From an uncultured Eubacteriales bacterium (lineage in GTDB: Bacteria > Bacillota > Clostridia > Peptostreptococcales > Anaerovoracaceae): DNA of 13,869 nt. Under the pieces are notes generated by a model. It worked only from the letters and a program-made list of their open reading frames with translations, did no database searches and was not told the DNA's origin. The DNA is taken from the NCBI GenBank assembly GCA_900551415.1, contig URWB01000057.1:1-13869 (forward strand), read 5' to 3'. Positions 5,413 through 12,607 of this stretch are shown piece after piece; position 1 is the first letter of the stretch; each line of letters begins with the position of its first letter. The position numbers were made by a program, and so were the translations under genes.

Positions 5413-7257
5413 TTAATCCTCGACTACATCATAATACACTGTTCCCTGAGGCAGCTTGATGTTCGGTACCCATAACGGTTTGCCTCCCCAGCCTTTATTA
5501 CCAGTTACCTGATACATTGTAAGAACTGCTTTATGCGGGAACGAGGCTCCAAGCTGCCAATCGTTAGGCGATAGTAAGGCACCCGTTCCCTGTGCAACAT
5601 CTCTGTTTCTGCGAACGATTAATACCCCTTGTCCTGTCGGAGATTCTGCAAGCATTGTATCAATAATTGATACAAACGACTTAAGTTTGAAATCTGTCTC
5701 GGTTATTATGTGAGATAATATTTCTTTCATAAGGCGCAGACTAACTTGGTAATACGGTTCGTCTTCCGAAAATACTGCCAATAAATCAGAAATCTGTTCA
5801 ATAGTATTATTATCCAGAGAGAAAGGATAGTAGTTTGTACCTCCGGAAATTGCTTCAACATGATCTGTATCGAGCACATTTTTACGCGTAGGGTTCAAAC
5901 CTTCAGGATAGTAAATCTTGATCTCATCAAGACCCTGTTCTGCCTGGGAGATAATCGCATTGTTCGTTGCATTGATGTCTGAAAACAGCTTATAAAGATG
6001 CTCGTCAATATACACCATCATCATTCCTGGATCACGGTCATATCCGAACATACGGCTGTGCTGCCACATGGTATCTGCCTGAGGTTTTTTAGCCGTACGT
6101 GTGTAGTATAACGTTTGAAGGCTTGGAAAAGTTACACCGCGTCCCAAAGTGTTTCCGCCCACGACAAAATTACAGCCTTCTGTGTATTCGTCACTCTCTA
6201 CATCTGTTTTGCCATTCATTATGATGATTTTCACTTCATCCTTTGTAAGCATACGAGCGATAATTTCCATAATTTGTCTAAGCGATGTTTTCTCTATCTT
6301 CGAAGGATTCAGAAAACTATATTGTTTTTCAATTTCATCTGCAAAGTCTCCTTCCAGATTATTCTTGCACCATTCTAACTCTTTTTGAATATTATTGGCA
6401 TATATTTGATGTGCAGCTTGTCTGACGCTTGGATGAATCAGGCAATTAGAAACAGCTCCTCCTGAAGAAAAAATTTGTGCTGAAACAAGAAGATGTCGAA
6501 TTACAATATTTCTTTCTGCTTGCAAAAGGTTATCTAAAAATGTTACACAATCAGGCTTTCCGCTCTTCGGAAAGAAAAAATCTCCACCGAGATATCCTTG
6601 TCCTGGCTTGAAATAATGAGTGAATAACGGATGCCATCCCGATGTAATTGTCTGCAGGAAAATCGCCTGCGGAGTCCCTGTTACTTGCAGGTATACACTG
6701 CTTGCGGCTCCGCTGCGGATAGATGCAAGGTATTTGTTGATAGATGACTGGCGGTTTTTATTAACTAACGTATTAAGCGATGCCGCATCAGCTTCATCAT
6801 CAACAATAAATAGAGGGTTTCCGCGCATGAAACCGGTTGAATTAAAAATATTAGCCCACAGTTTCAATACTCTTGCATTCTTTTTTAATACAACAATCGT
6901 TGGAAACATGAGACTATTTTCGACAAACATGCGCGCATCGTTTTCCCCGCAAATACAGTACCCGTCTAAATCATCTCTTACGCGATCCAATGTTTGCTGC
7001 TGAAGAACAACATTGTCAGTAGTAAGAAGAACGAATACAGGAAAACCCAAGTCGGTTGCCTTACACATGATACCAAACATCTGGCCAGTTTTTCCCGATT
7101 GAACATTGCCAAAGAGCAAACCTATTTCATGGCTTGTAAAAGAAAAATGCTTTAGATAGTTGCTTCCTACATCTTCCGCTGTGACAGCAATAGATTCTGC
7201 TAGTCCTGTGTTTCCTCTTTCAATAATTTTATTTAAATATGTCTTCAGGTACTGCAT
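5413..7257 (-). CDS. Z1-domain superfamily 2 ATPase of the restriction system
   Basis: A 614-residue Z1-domain protein, a superfamily 2 helicase-like ATPase known from restriction-modification islands that also carry Vsr and methyltransferases. The visible motifs are Walker A FGNVQSGKT (49-57) and Walker B IVDDEADAA (151-159). VTGTPQA, a motif III equivalent, lies at 192-198. NTLGRGVTFP (369-378) and MWQHSRMFGYDRD (397-409) match motifs V and VI, with the likely arginine finger. The length is usual for the family. It probably acts as an ATP-driven translocase or remodeller for the PLD nucleases. ATG 7257 shares one base with the stop of the upstream nuclease (TAATG), and the stop lies 1 bp before vsr, so the three genes are tightly coupled. 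No nuclease motif is seen inside the protein. Confidence 0.95.
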   Translation of the reverse strand: MQYLKTYLNKIIERGNTGLAESIAVTAEDVGSNYLKHFSFTSHEIGLLFGNVQSGKTGQMFGIMCKATDLGFPVFVLLTTDNVVLQQQTLDRVRDDLDGYCICGENDARMFVENSLMFPTIVVLKKNARVLKLWANIFNSTGFMRGNPLFIVDDEADAASLNTLVNKNRQSSINKYLASIRSGAASSVYLQVTGTPQAIFLQTITSGWHPLFTHYFKPGQGYLGGDFFFPKSGKPDCVTFLDNLLQAERNIVIRHLLVSAQIFSSGGAVSNCLIHPSVRQAAHQIYANNIQKELEWCKNNLEGDFADEIEKQYSFLNPSKIEKTSLRQIMEIIARMLTKDEVKIIIMNGKTDVESDEYTEGCNFVVGGNTLGRGVTFPSLQTLYYTRTAKKPQADTMWQHSRMFGYDRDPGMMMVYIDEHLYKLFSDINATNNAIISQAEQGLDEIKIYYPEGLNPTRKNVLDTDHVEAISGGTNYYPFSLDNNTIEQISDLLAVFSEDEPYYQVSLRLMKEILSHIITETDFKLKSFVSIIDTMLAESPTGQGVLIVRRNRDVAQGTGALLSPNDWQLGASFPHKAVLTMYQVTGNKGWGGKPLWVPNIKLPQGTVYYDVVED

Positions 7258-8417
7258 TATTCATCAGCTCCTTCCATATCCTCTGGCTTGAACGACAGCA
7301 GCCACACGTCTAAGGCATTTCCTTCTTCATCGAGAGCTGTTTGCCCTGTCTTTTTCAAATAAAGATTTGTACAGCCATATTCCTGCAGAATCTCTTTTGT
7401 AATCATCCCAGTTCGTTCTGTATCAAGCTGGGTATCATTAACTGGAGAAATTAGGCCTGCAGCAGCAAGTCTGCCTTTGAGCCATCGTCCCATAATCAAT
7501 TCATCGCCAACAGCGCTGAATTGTTTATTTCCGTCACTTGTTGTATGTGCCTTGAACCAATAACCGTCATCCGTAATAATAAAGAATGGAACATTTTTCT
7601 CCGGATACCCTTCTATACGAGTAATTTCTTTTGCAACGGTGAGCTGCGTTTCAAACCAGTCTCTAGATTTTCTTTTGCTTCGTGGTGCGGCATAACAAAC
7701 ATTTACATTTGATTTTGTATAATGTTTTCCATCATCCATATGACGTTCATCTGCCGCTGGAACCTTAAGCGGCAGAAGGAAAGATACATATGCCATACAG
7801 CGTTTATAGAACCTAACGTTTGACGGAGGTACCTCAGTGACAAGCTCTATTCCAGAAAGTGCAGTGTTCTTTTCAAATATTAATGGCATATCAGCTGTAT
7901 CATTGATATTGACAGATATATTGGACCTTTTAAGCTTCTCTATAAAGGTCGCCGCCTCTTTGCATTCAGCAGAATCTGTTGAAAGAGAAGATATTTCATA
8001 TTGCCTTCTGTTAGAAGCCTCCAGTTTAATTACCCCTAAGTTTGCAGAACCCATAATAACGGAAAAAGGGTCGCCGTCTTTGTAAAAGCAGTATGTTTTT
8101 CCGTGATACTTGAAAGCACGTACTATACGGATTTCGCCGATTCCTGCAGCCTGCCATTTACGATTAAGTTTAAGTGCGGTATGATAAGAGCCTTCCGGCA
8201 TTCCCTCTATGTAATACATGCCAATAATCAGACATATTTTTTTAATATTAAATTCAGTTAGAAGTTCATCTAATTCTTCTAGCGCCGCTCTCGAAACATA
8301 GCCGACGGCAATTTCTAAGCGATCTGCTTCAGTGAGCTGCTCCTTAAATGCATCAAGTATTGTCTGCTGTGTCTCATCCGTTCCAAGAGGAAGAATGTTT
8401 GAATATAAAAATTTCAT
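7257..8417 (-). CDS. PLD-family restriction endonuclease, NgoFVII-like (subunit 1, first gene of operon)
   Basis: A 386-residue paralogue of the nuclease at 3681-4721. The PLD motif is YHGKTYCF (His105-x-Lys107), then IMGSANLG (121-128) and NRRQYE ending at Glu141. The C-terminal domain shares the segments FFIITDDGYWFK, SDGNKQF, MGRWLKGRL and GMITKEILQEYGCTNLYLKK with the partner. ATG 8417 is chosen because GGGAGGT lies just upstream of it (about 6 nt). The frame stays open a further 37 codons to ATG 8528, but there is no good ribosome binding site for that start. Two intact PLD subunits suggest either a heterodimer with a composite active site or two target-recognition domains for an asymmetric sequence. 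It is the first gene of the minus-strand operon and ends on the start codon of the Z1 gene. Confidence 0.85.
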   Translation of the reverse strand: MKFLYSNILPLGTDETQQTILDAFKEQLTEADRLEIAVGYVSRAALEELDELLTEFNIKKICLIIGMYYIEGMPEGSYHTALKLNRKWQAAGIGEIRIVRAFKYHGKTYCFYKDGDPFSVIMGSANLGVIKLEASNRRQYEISSLSTDSAECKEAATFIEKLKRSNISVNINDTADMPLIFEKNTALSGIELVTEVPPSNVRFYKRCMAYVSFLLPLKVPAADERHMDDGKHYTKSNVNVCYAAPRSKRKSRDWFETQLTVAKEITRIEGYPEKNVPFFIITDDGYWFKAHTTSDGNKQFSAVGDELIMGRWLKGRLAAAGLISPVNDTQLDTERTGMITKEILQEYGCTNLYLKKTGQTALDEEGNALDVWLLSFKPEDMEGADE

Positions 8418-8563
8418 AGCGTTACCTCCCGATCCAAACATGTCGAAACATATATTGTAATGCTCTTGCCTGCCAAGATACTTTTCTATGCTAAGGCAAA
8501 ACTCCAGAAAAGTGTCCATAATCAACATGTGTGAGAAGAAAATTAAACCTAGATATATAAAGA

Positions 8564-8592
8564 ATTATATCATGATATTCTAAATATTGCTA
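8564..8592 (-). promoter_or_regulatory. Extended -10 promoter of the nuclease operon
   Basis: On the minus strand TGATATAAT is present, with the -10 hexamer at 8569-8564 and an extended TGn element. A poor -35 (TAGCAA, 8592-8587) lies 17 bp upstream. Transcription would start near 8557, giving a leader of about 140 nt before ATG 8417. No copy of the regulator's CTGC-type operator is evident here. Confidence 0.5.
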
Positions 8593-8663
8593 TGTATAAT
8601 GTAAAGGATATTGCGGTTAAAATTTTGAATTTAAAATTGACATACTTGATCATGCGACTGCTT

Positions 8664-8700
8664 ATCACCTTTTCTGTTGTATATGATGAAATCACCTTTT
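8664..8700. repeat. 10-bp direct repeat upstream of the nuclease operon
   Basis: ATCACCTTTT occurs at 8664-8673 and 8691-8700 (27-bp period), in an AT-rich stretch 70-135 bp upstream of the predicted nuclease-operon promoter. It could be a binding site pair, or simply relics of ribosome binding sites (AAAAGGTGAT on the other strand) from lost genes. Confidence 0.35.
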
Positions 8701-8790
8701 GATACTGCCCTCATGTGAATTATATAGTATTATATACGCGGTGTCTTTACAGCACTATCGCGGCTTTAATCATGCAGATATTGCCCTCTG
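8701..8790 (+). pseudogene. Decayed integrase 3'-end remnants
   Basis: GATACTGCCCTC (8701-8712) and GATATTGCCCTC (8777-8788) match the D-I-A-L codons of the integrase tail at 188-199 (12/12 for the second, 11/12 for the first). The first is followed at similar distance by TAT-AGT and ACGCGG, comparable with the Tyr-Ser-His-Ala codons at 211-224. The second reads NHADIALC, like the GHADIAL block of tyrosine integrases, in a frame with no further family similarity. These look like scars of one or two lost integrase genes. The 86-codon open frame covering them is probably not a gene. Confidence 0.35.
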
Positions 8791-8798
8791 CTTTAAGA

Positions 8799-8830
8799 TC
8801 GAGCAGGGGCTAGAACTTAGCCCCTACTCG
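8799..8830. terminator. Strong hairpin, possible terminator
   Basis: AGGGGCTA and TAGCCCCT form a perfect 8-bp stem with loop GAACT, extended by GAG/CTC with one C-A mismatch. It is followed by GTTTCC, so the T-run is weak. It stands directly before the right copy of the split repeat, just as the tRNA terminator stands before the left copy. Confidence 0.5.
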
Positions 8831-8865
8831 TTTCCAACCGCAAATATATTTATATTCCGGATAGG
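8829..8865. repeat. Right copy of the split direct repeat bracketing the island
   Basis: CGTTTCCAA (8829-8837) and TATATTCCGGATAGG (8851-8865) are identical to 448-456 and 473-487. The copy is followed by an inverted repeat, CCGGAT (8857-8862) / ATCCGG (8873-8878). Between here and the hipB promoter at 9050 I see no convincing gene. Confidence 0.6.
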
Positions 8866-9049
8866 CTCGAACATCCGGTTGACGTATGAATATTATAAAC
8901 ACCTTTTATATCATCCTTCAAAAAGAAAAGAAGTGAAAAATTCCCGCAAAATTTTTTAAAACTTGGCGGACAGCTCTTTTGTGAAAAGGAATGGCTGCCT
9001 GCTATTCTTTTGCCGAACAGCATCGTAGAACACTTAATGCTTTCTAACA

Positions 9050-9078
9050 TTGACAAAATCACTTTTTTCGTATATAAT
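9050..9078 (+). promoter_or_regulatory. Consensus promoter of hipBA
   Basis: TTGACA (9050-9055), a 17-bp spacer and TATAAT (9073-9078) make a perfect sigma-A consensus, 28 bp before the start at 9107. Such a strong promoter implies that HipB repression normally holds it down. No clear palindromic operator overlaps it. Confidence 0.8.
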
Positions 9079-9106
9079 AATAGACATTAAAAGGTGGTGC
9101 ATGAGA

Positions 9107-9427
9107 ATGAAAAAAGCTGCGTATAATATATTACCGAAAACAGAAGAAATCCTTCAAACAATGGGGGAACAGATTAAGCTTGCAAGACTCAGACGGAGTT
9201 TATCCGCGGAGCTGGTCGCCGAACGCGCCGGGATCAGCCGTGCTTCTCTTTGGAAGGTCGAAAAGGGTGACCCGTCTGTAGCCATGGGAATTTATGCTGC
9301 TGTTCTGCATGCTTTAAATAACCTAGACAAAGATCTGCTTCTTGTTGCCAGGGATGATGAGATGGGCAGACAACTGCAAGATCTCAATTTAATCACAAAG
9401 AAACGCGCACCAAGGAGGACTGAATAA
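9107..9427 (+). CDS. hipB: HipB-like XRE antitoxin and autorepressor
   Basis: A 106-residue Cro/C1-type helix-turn-helix protein: MGEQIKLARLRRSLS, then LVAERAGISRASLWKVEKGD (about residues 19-55), with a longer C-terminal tail. HipB-type antitoxins bind their promoter and the HipA toxin, neutralising it. AGGTGGTG (9092-9099) is the ribosome binding site. ATG 9107 has normal spacing, whereas ATG 9101 is too close and the upstream frame to 9050 lies inside the promoter. The hipA start follows 2 bp after the stop, with AGGAGG inside the hipB 3' end. The identity rests mainly on the HTH fold and the HipA partner. Confidence 0.87.
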   Translation: MKKAAYNILPKTEEILQTMGEQIKLARLRRSLSAELVAERAGISRASLWKVEKGDPSVAMGIYAAVLHALNNLDKDLLLVARDDEMGRQLQDLNLITKKRAPRRTE

Positions 9428-9429
9428 TC

Positions 9430-10704
9430 ATGGAAACGAATCAGAAAACGATCCTTGTATATGATAACTTCAGCTCTGATCGACCTGTCCTTATGGGCTG
9501 CTTATATGTAAATGTACTCAAAGGCGGAGAATCCTATTCCTTTGAATACGATAAAGAATGGCTCAAAAAAACAGGACTTGCGTTGATTTTGGACCCGGAG
9601 CTTATGCCCTATTCCGGCAGACAGTATCCGAGCGGCAAGAATATTTTTGGCTTGTTTGCTGATGCTTCTCCTGACCGCTGGGGCCGCGTGCTTATAAATA
9701 AACGCGAAAGGATCCTAGCAGAAAAAGAAGGCCGTAAGCCTTCTAAACTTTATAACAGCGATTACCTGCTTGGTGTATACGATGAAACCCGAATGGGAGG
9801 CCTTCGCTTTAAGTCAAATTCGAAAGGACCCTTCCTTTCTGATGATAAGGAAACAGCAGCGCCGCCTTGGGCTACGCTTCGTACACTGGAAGAAGCCTCC
9901 AGACACTTTGAAAATGATGAGCTCGATCTAACTGAAAAGTGGCTTAATCAGCTAATTAAGCCCGGTTCTTCTCTGGGTGGCGCCAGACCTAAGGCAACCG
10001 TAGCGGATACAAAGGATCAGCTTTGGATTGCAAAATTTCCGTCAAAGAACGATGAAAATGATACCGGCGCCTGGGAAATGGCGGTACATGACCTTGCAGC
10101 GCTCTGCGGACTGAATGTCCCGGAGGCAAAGCTTGAGAAATTTTCTCCACTTGGAAGCACCTTCCTGATAAAGCGCTTTGATCGTCTGGGAAGCAAGCGA
10201 ATACATTTTGCCTCTGCGATGGCGCTGCTTGGAAAAGCAGACGGCGCATCCGCAGCCGATGGAAGCAGTTATCTGGATATTGCAGCCTTCATCAAGTCCT
10301 ATGGTGCGCAGCCAAGGAGGGATTTGATTGAACTGTGGAAAAGAATTGTCTTCAACATGGCGGTTACCAATACGGATGATCACCTGAGAAACCACGCGTT
10401 TATTCTGACAGACAAGGGATGGATTCTTTCTCCTTTGTATGACGTAAACCCTGTTCCTTACGGCGATGAGCTGTCCCTCAATGTGGATGAGGAAGATAAC
10501 CGCATCAGGATTCGTCTGGCAGTAGAGGTCGCTGTGAGATTTGGAATTCCCAAAGTGGACGCGGAAGGCTATGCGGAAGATATCTTGAAAACCGTCAGAG
10601 ATAACTGGAAAAAAACAGCTGCCGGATATGGCCTGACCCGCAGACAGATCGAAGAAATGAGACCTGCTTTCAGCGCTTGTTACGAACAAAAAGCCGCTGA
10701 ATAG
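9430..10704 (+). CDS. hipA: HipA-family Ser/Thr kinase toxin
   Basis: A 424-residue HipA protein, a kinase-fold toxin; characterised members phosphorylate glutamyl-tRNA synthetase or other translation targets and cause growth arrest. The N-terminal couple_hipA region spans about 1-120 and contains FADASPDRWG. Kinase motifs follow: glycine-rich GSSLGGARPK (179-188), AKFPS with the ATP-binding Lys202, and KRFDR (248-252). The catalytic loop is TNTDDHLRN (313-321) and the metal-binding region is SPLYDVNP (334-341). All key residues appear intact and the length matches the family, so the toxin is probably active. It is co-transcribed with hipB, and the stop codon lies inside the loop of the terminator hairpin. 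Confidence 0.94.
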   Translation: METNQKTILVYDNFSSDRPVLMGCLYVNVLKGGESYSFEYDKEWLKKTGLALILDPELMPYSGRQYPSGKNIFGLFADASPDRWGRVLINKRERILAEKEGRKPSKLYNSDYLLGVYDETRMGGLRFKSNSKGPFLSDDKETAAPPWATLRTLEEASRHFENDELDLTEKWLNQLIKPGSSLGGARPKATVADTKDQLWIAKFPSKNDENDTGAWEMAVHDLAALCGLNVPEAKLEKFSPLGSTFLIKRFDRLGSKRIHFASAMALLGKADGASAADGSSYLDIAAFIKSYGAQPRRDLIELWKRIVFNMAVTNTDDHLRNHAFILTDKGWILSPLYDVNPVPYGDELSLNVDEEDNRIRIRLAVEVAVRFGIPKVDAEGYAEDILKTVRDNWKKTAAGYGLTRRQIEEMRPAFSACYEQKAAE

Positions 10705-10726
10705 TTTTGATTCAGCGGCTTTTTTG
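10691..10726 (+). terminator. Intrinsic terminator of hipBA
   Basis: AAGCCGCTGAA (10691-10701) pairs perfectly with TTCAGCGGCTT (10711-10721) and runs into TTTTTT. The 5' arm is the last four hipA codons and the TAG stop sits in the loop. Confidence 0.93.
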
Positions 10727-10795
10727 CATCTTATCACATCAGAATCACGAAATCGCAGATTAAAAAATTCTTTTTTTGCGCGAAAATACAGCTAC

Positions 10796-10813
10796 GGCAA
10801 ATTCCGATTTGCG
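10796..10813. repeat. REP-like hairpin, variant of the 1982-2013 repeat
   Basis: GGCAAATTCCGATTTGCG folds as GCAAAT-TCCG-ATTTGC. It matches the tandem unit at 1982-2013 except for one extra base pair in the stem (A/T) and the loop sequence. It lies between convergent genes. A second hairpin (10835-10841 / 10848-10854) overlaps the stop codon of the next minus-strand gene and may help end its transcript, although no T-run follows. Confidence 0.55.
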
Positions 10814-10843
10814 AGCTGGCGGGTTCCTGTAATTCGCTTTCTC

Positions 10844-11650
10844 TTACGAAAGCGGTTTCGCGCCCTTCCTGCGGCCTCTGCGGAAGGCGACGACCTTCCC
10901 GGGAGCTTGTTTTTTAAGTTCCTGTGTGAGGTCTTGTCCGAACTGTGCCGCGTCCGCGTGAATTCCCAGGCCATCCCCTAAGGCGAGCAGAAGATTTGAG
11001 TCCTCGTCTACGAGCTCCGGTATCCATTCCTCCGTGAACTCCTGCGGCGTAATGCCCGTCGGCTCACAAGCCTCCCATTCATCGCCGCAGTCAGCCGCGG
11101 CAGCCTCCCTGCTGCTCCAAACCGGCATACGGCCGCCGTCCTCACTTCCGACCATCAGAATCGCGTCGCCCTTATGCAGAATCCAAACGCTGTTTCCGAC
11201 TACCACTTCCTCGATAAACTGCGCGTATCTTTCCTCCAGCTCGGTATCCTCCGCCGGAGCTTCCAGCAAGATGCCCTGCTCTGCGGCTTCATGGCGCAGC
11301 GTTTCCGCCAGCTCCGCGAGCTCCATGACAAAGCCCGCGCCATCCTTCCAGCCAAGCGAGACTCCGAGATTTTCTTCTTTGAGGAAGGGAATCCACTGAT
11401 ACAAAAACTCTGCCAGCGAAACGGATTCCGCGACGCAGCCTTCCCATTCCTGCGTGCCGTTTACCGCTGCTTCCGCCGCTGTCGGCCACAAGGGCAGCTT
11501 GTCGCCCCACTCGTCCTCCGTCAGCAAAAACTCCTCTCCACGGCTCAGATACCACAGTTCTTGATTTGCCACAATGGTATGAATGAGCTGCTCAAATTCC
11601 TTCTGTTCTTCCGCTTCCGATATTTTACCCGGTAATCTTTTGTCTTCCAT
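10844..11650 (-). CDS. Protein with two tandem DUF2750 domains
   Basis: A 268-residue soluble acidic protein made of two DUF2750-like repeats (about residues 18-121 and 139-247). Each has the order W-x-L (ELWYLSRG / SVWILHKG), a strand ending in LPLWP or MPVWS, then EWEGC or EWEAC. Each continues with a segment ending in QWIPFL or EWIPEL and a final helix. DUF2750 proteins are usually single-domain and have no established function. The C-terminus is basic (FRRGRRKG). ATG 11650 is chosen for GGAGG five bases upstream; the longer frame to 11731 runs into the lipoprotein gene. It follows that gene by 10 bp, so the two are probably co-transcribed. Confidence 0.8.
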   Translation of the reverse strand: MEDKRLPGKISEAEEQKEFEQLIHTIVANQELWYLSRGEEFLLTEDEWGDKLPLWPTAAEAAVNGTQEWEGCVAESVSLAEFLYQWIPFLKEENLGVSLGWKDGAGFVMELAELAETLRHEAAEQGILLEAPAEDTELEERYAQFIEEVVVGNSVWILHKGDAILMVGSEDGGRMPVWSSREAAAADCGDEWEACEPTGITPQEFTEEWIPELVDEDSNLLLALGDGLGIHADAAQFGQDLTQELKKQAPGKVVAFRRGRRKGAKPLS

Positions 11651-11660
11651 GCGTTCCTCC

Positions 11661-12482
11661 TTATTTGTACACTCTGTCACGATCCACGTAGATATAGGCG
11701 GACAGACTGTCATCCTCATACATCGCGCCATCTACGCTCAGCGTGATTACCTCGGTATAACCGTCCCCCTCCAGAGTCTTTTTTTCGTAGAGCGAGTACT
11801 CGTACTCTGTTTCCTTGACCTTGTCAAAGACCGTCTGCATCGCTTTCGCGACCTTCGAAGCGCTGACCTTGACGCCGTACGCTTTTTCGATTTTTTGCAG
11901 CTCGCTGCTGATCAGGCTTTTGGACACCTTGGAAAAGCTTTCGGAAATGTAGGAGGTGTACTGATGATAGTTTTTTTCTTCGCTGCTGTGGTAAAGGCCG
12001 GTCTCTGTGATCGCGGCTGTCTCGATTTCATCGCCGCTGATATCGTTCGGCATCGCCAGCGTGTAAAGCTGCTTATCGATGCTCTCGCCTTCGTACTCGT
12101 CGTAATCCGCCGCTTCCGCTGTGAAGCTGCCCAGCGCGGAGGCGTCCAGCGCCTTTTGGAACTGACTTGTCAAGCTGCTGGCCTCGGAAGCGATCTTGCT
12201 CCCGTTCAGTTTTTTGACGGAGGCGGACATCGCGAAGGTCTTGGCTGCCGCAAAGCCAAAATCATAGGCAGCGCCTTCCTCTGCGTCCTCTTCTCCCACG
12301 TCCGCGAAGCCGTCCGGGATGATGACATCCGGCGTTTCCGTTTCCTCTCCGGTTTCTCCGTCCTGTTCCTGCTGCTCCGCCGCGTTCGACGCGCCTTCGT
12401 CCGCGTCCGCGTTTCGCGAGCCGCAGGCAAACATGCTGAAGCTCATGGTAAAAATCATGCATAAGACCAATATTTTTTTCAT
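11661..12482 (-). CDS. Predicted lipoprotein of unknown function
   Basis: A 273-residue exported protein. The N-terminus has KK, a hydrophobic stretch (ILVLCMIFTMSFSMFA) and Cys20 followed by GS, a lipoprotein signal peptide although MFAC is a loose lipobox. A long acidic, low-complexity linker (about 25-70) follows, as is common between the lipid anchor and the folded domain in Firmicutes lipoproteins. The rest (about 75-273) looks like a mixed alpha/beta domain with no motif I recognise. GAGG lies 8 nt before ATG 12482. The downstream DUF2750 gene follows within 10 bp. It should be anchored on the outer face of the cytoplasmic membrane; its ligand or role is unknown. Confidence 0.8.
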   Translation of the reverse strand: MKKILVLCMIFTMSFSMFACGSRNADADEGASNAAEQQEQDGETGEETETPDVIIPDGFADVGEEDAEEGAAYDFGFAAAKTFAMSASVKKLNGSKIASEASSLTSQFQKALDASALGSFTAEAADYDEYEGESIDKQLYTLAMPNDISGDEIETAAITETGLYHSSEEKNYHQYTSYISESFSKVSKSLISSELQKIEKAYGVKVSASKVAKAMQTVFDKVKETEYEYSLYEKKTLEGDGYTEVITLSVDGAMYEDDSLSAYIYVDRDRVYK

Positions 12483-12607
12483 TGGGGTTTCCTCACTCTC
12501 GTTTTTTTGATTTCTTTTTTCTGCTTCCCTGTTTCTTCACGCGGGGCACGCTATGTCTTTTTATAATAGCCTATGTTCGTGTTTGACTTGTGAAGGCTCT
12601 GTCTTAT

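Noticed and set aside
8699..8959. 86-codon frame in the gap before hipB
   Set aside because: It starts with TTG, has no ribosome binding site, and spans a strong hairpin and a direct repeat; better explained as decayed integrase sequence.
10042..10737. 231-codon minus-strand frame across hipA
   Set aside because: The opposite strand carries all HipA kinase motifs; this frame runs through the hipBA terminator and has no recognisable domain.
11583..12464. 293-codon open frame on the plus strand opposite the lipoprotein gene
   Set aside because: It is antisense to a gene with a signal peptide and good ribosome binding site; its composition is arginine- and valine-rich as expected for a GC-rich shadow frame.
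12560..12594. Promoter for the lipoprotein gene (TATTAT on the minus strand with TTCACA)
   Set aside because: The spacing is 20 bp and the hexamers are weak, so I do not list it as a feature; cotranscription from the desulfurase gene remains possible.
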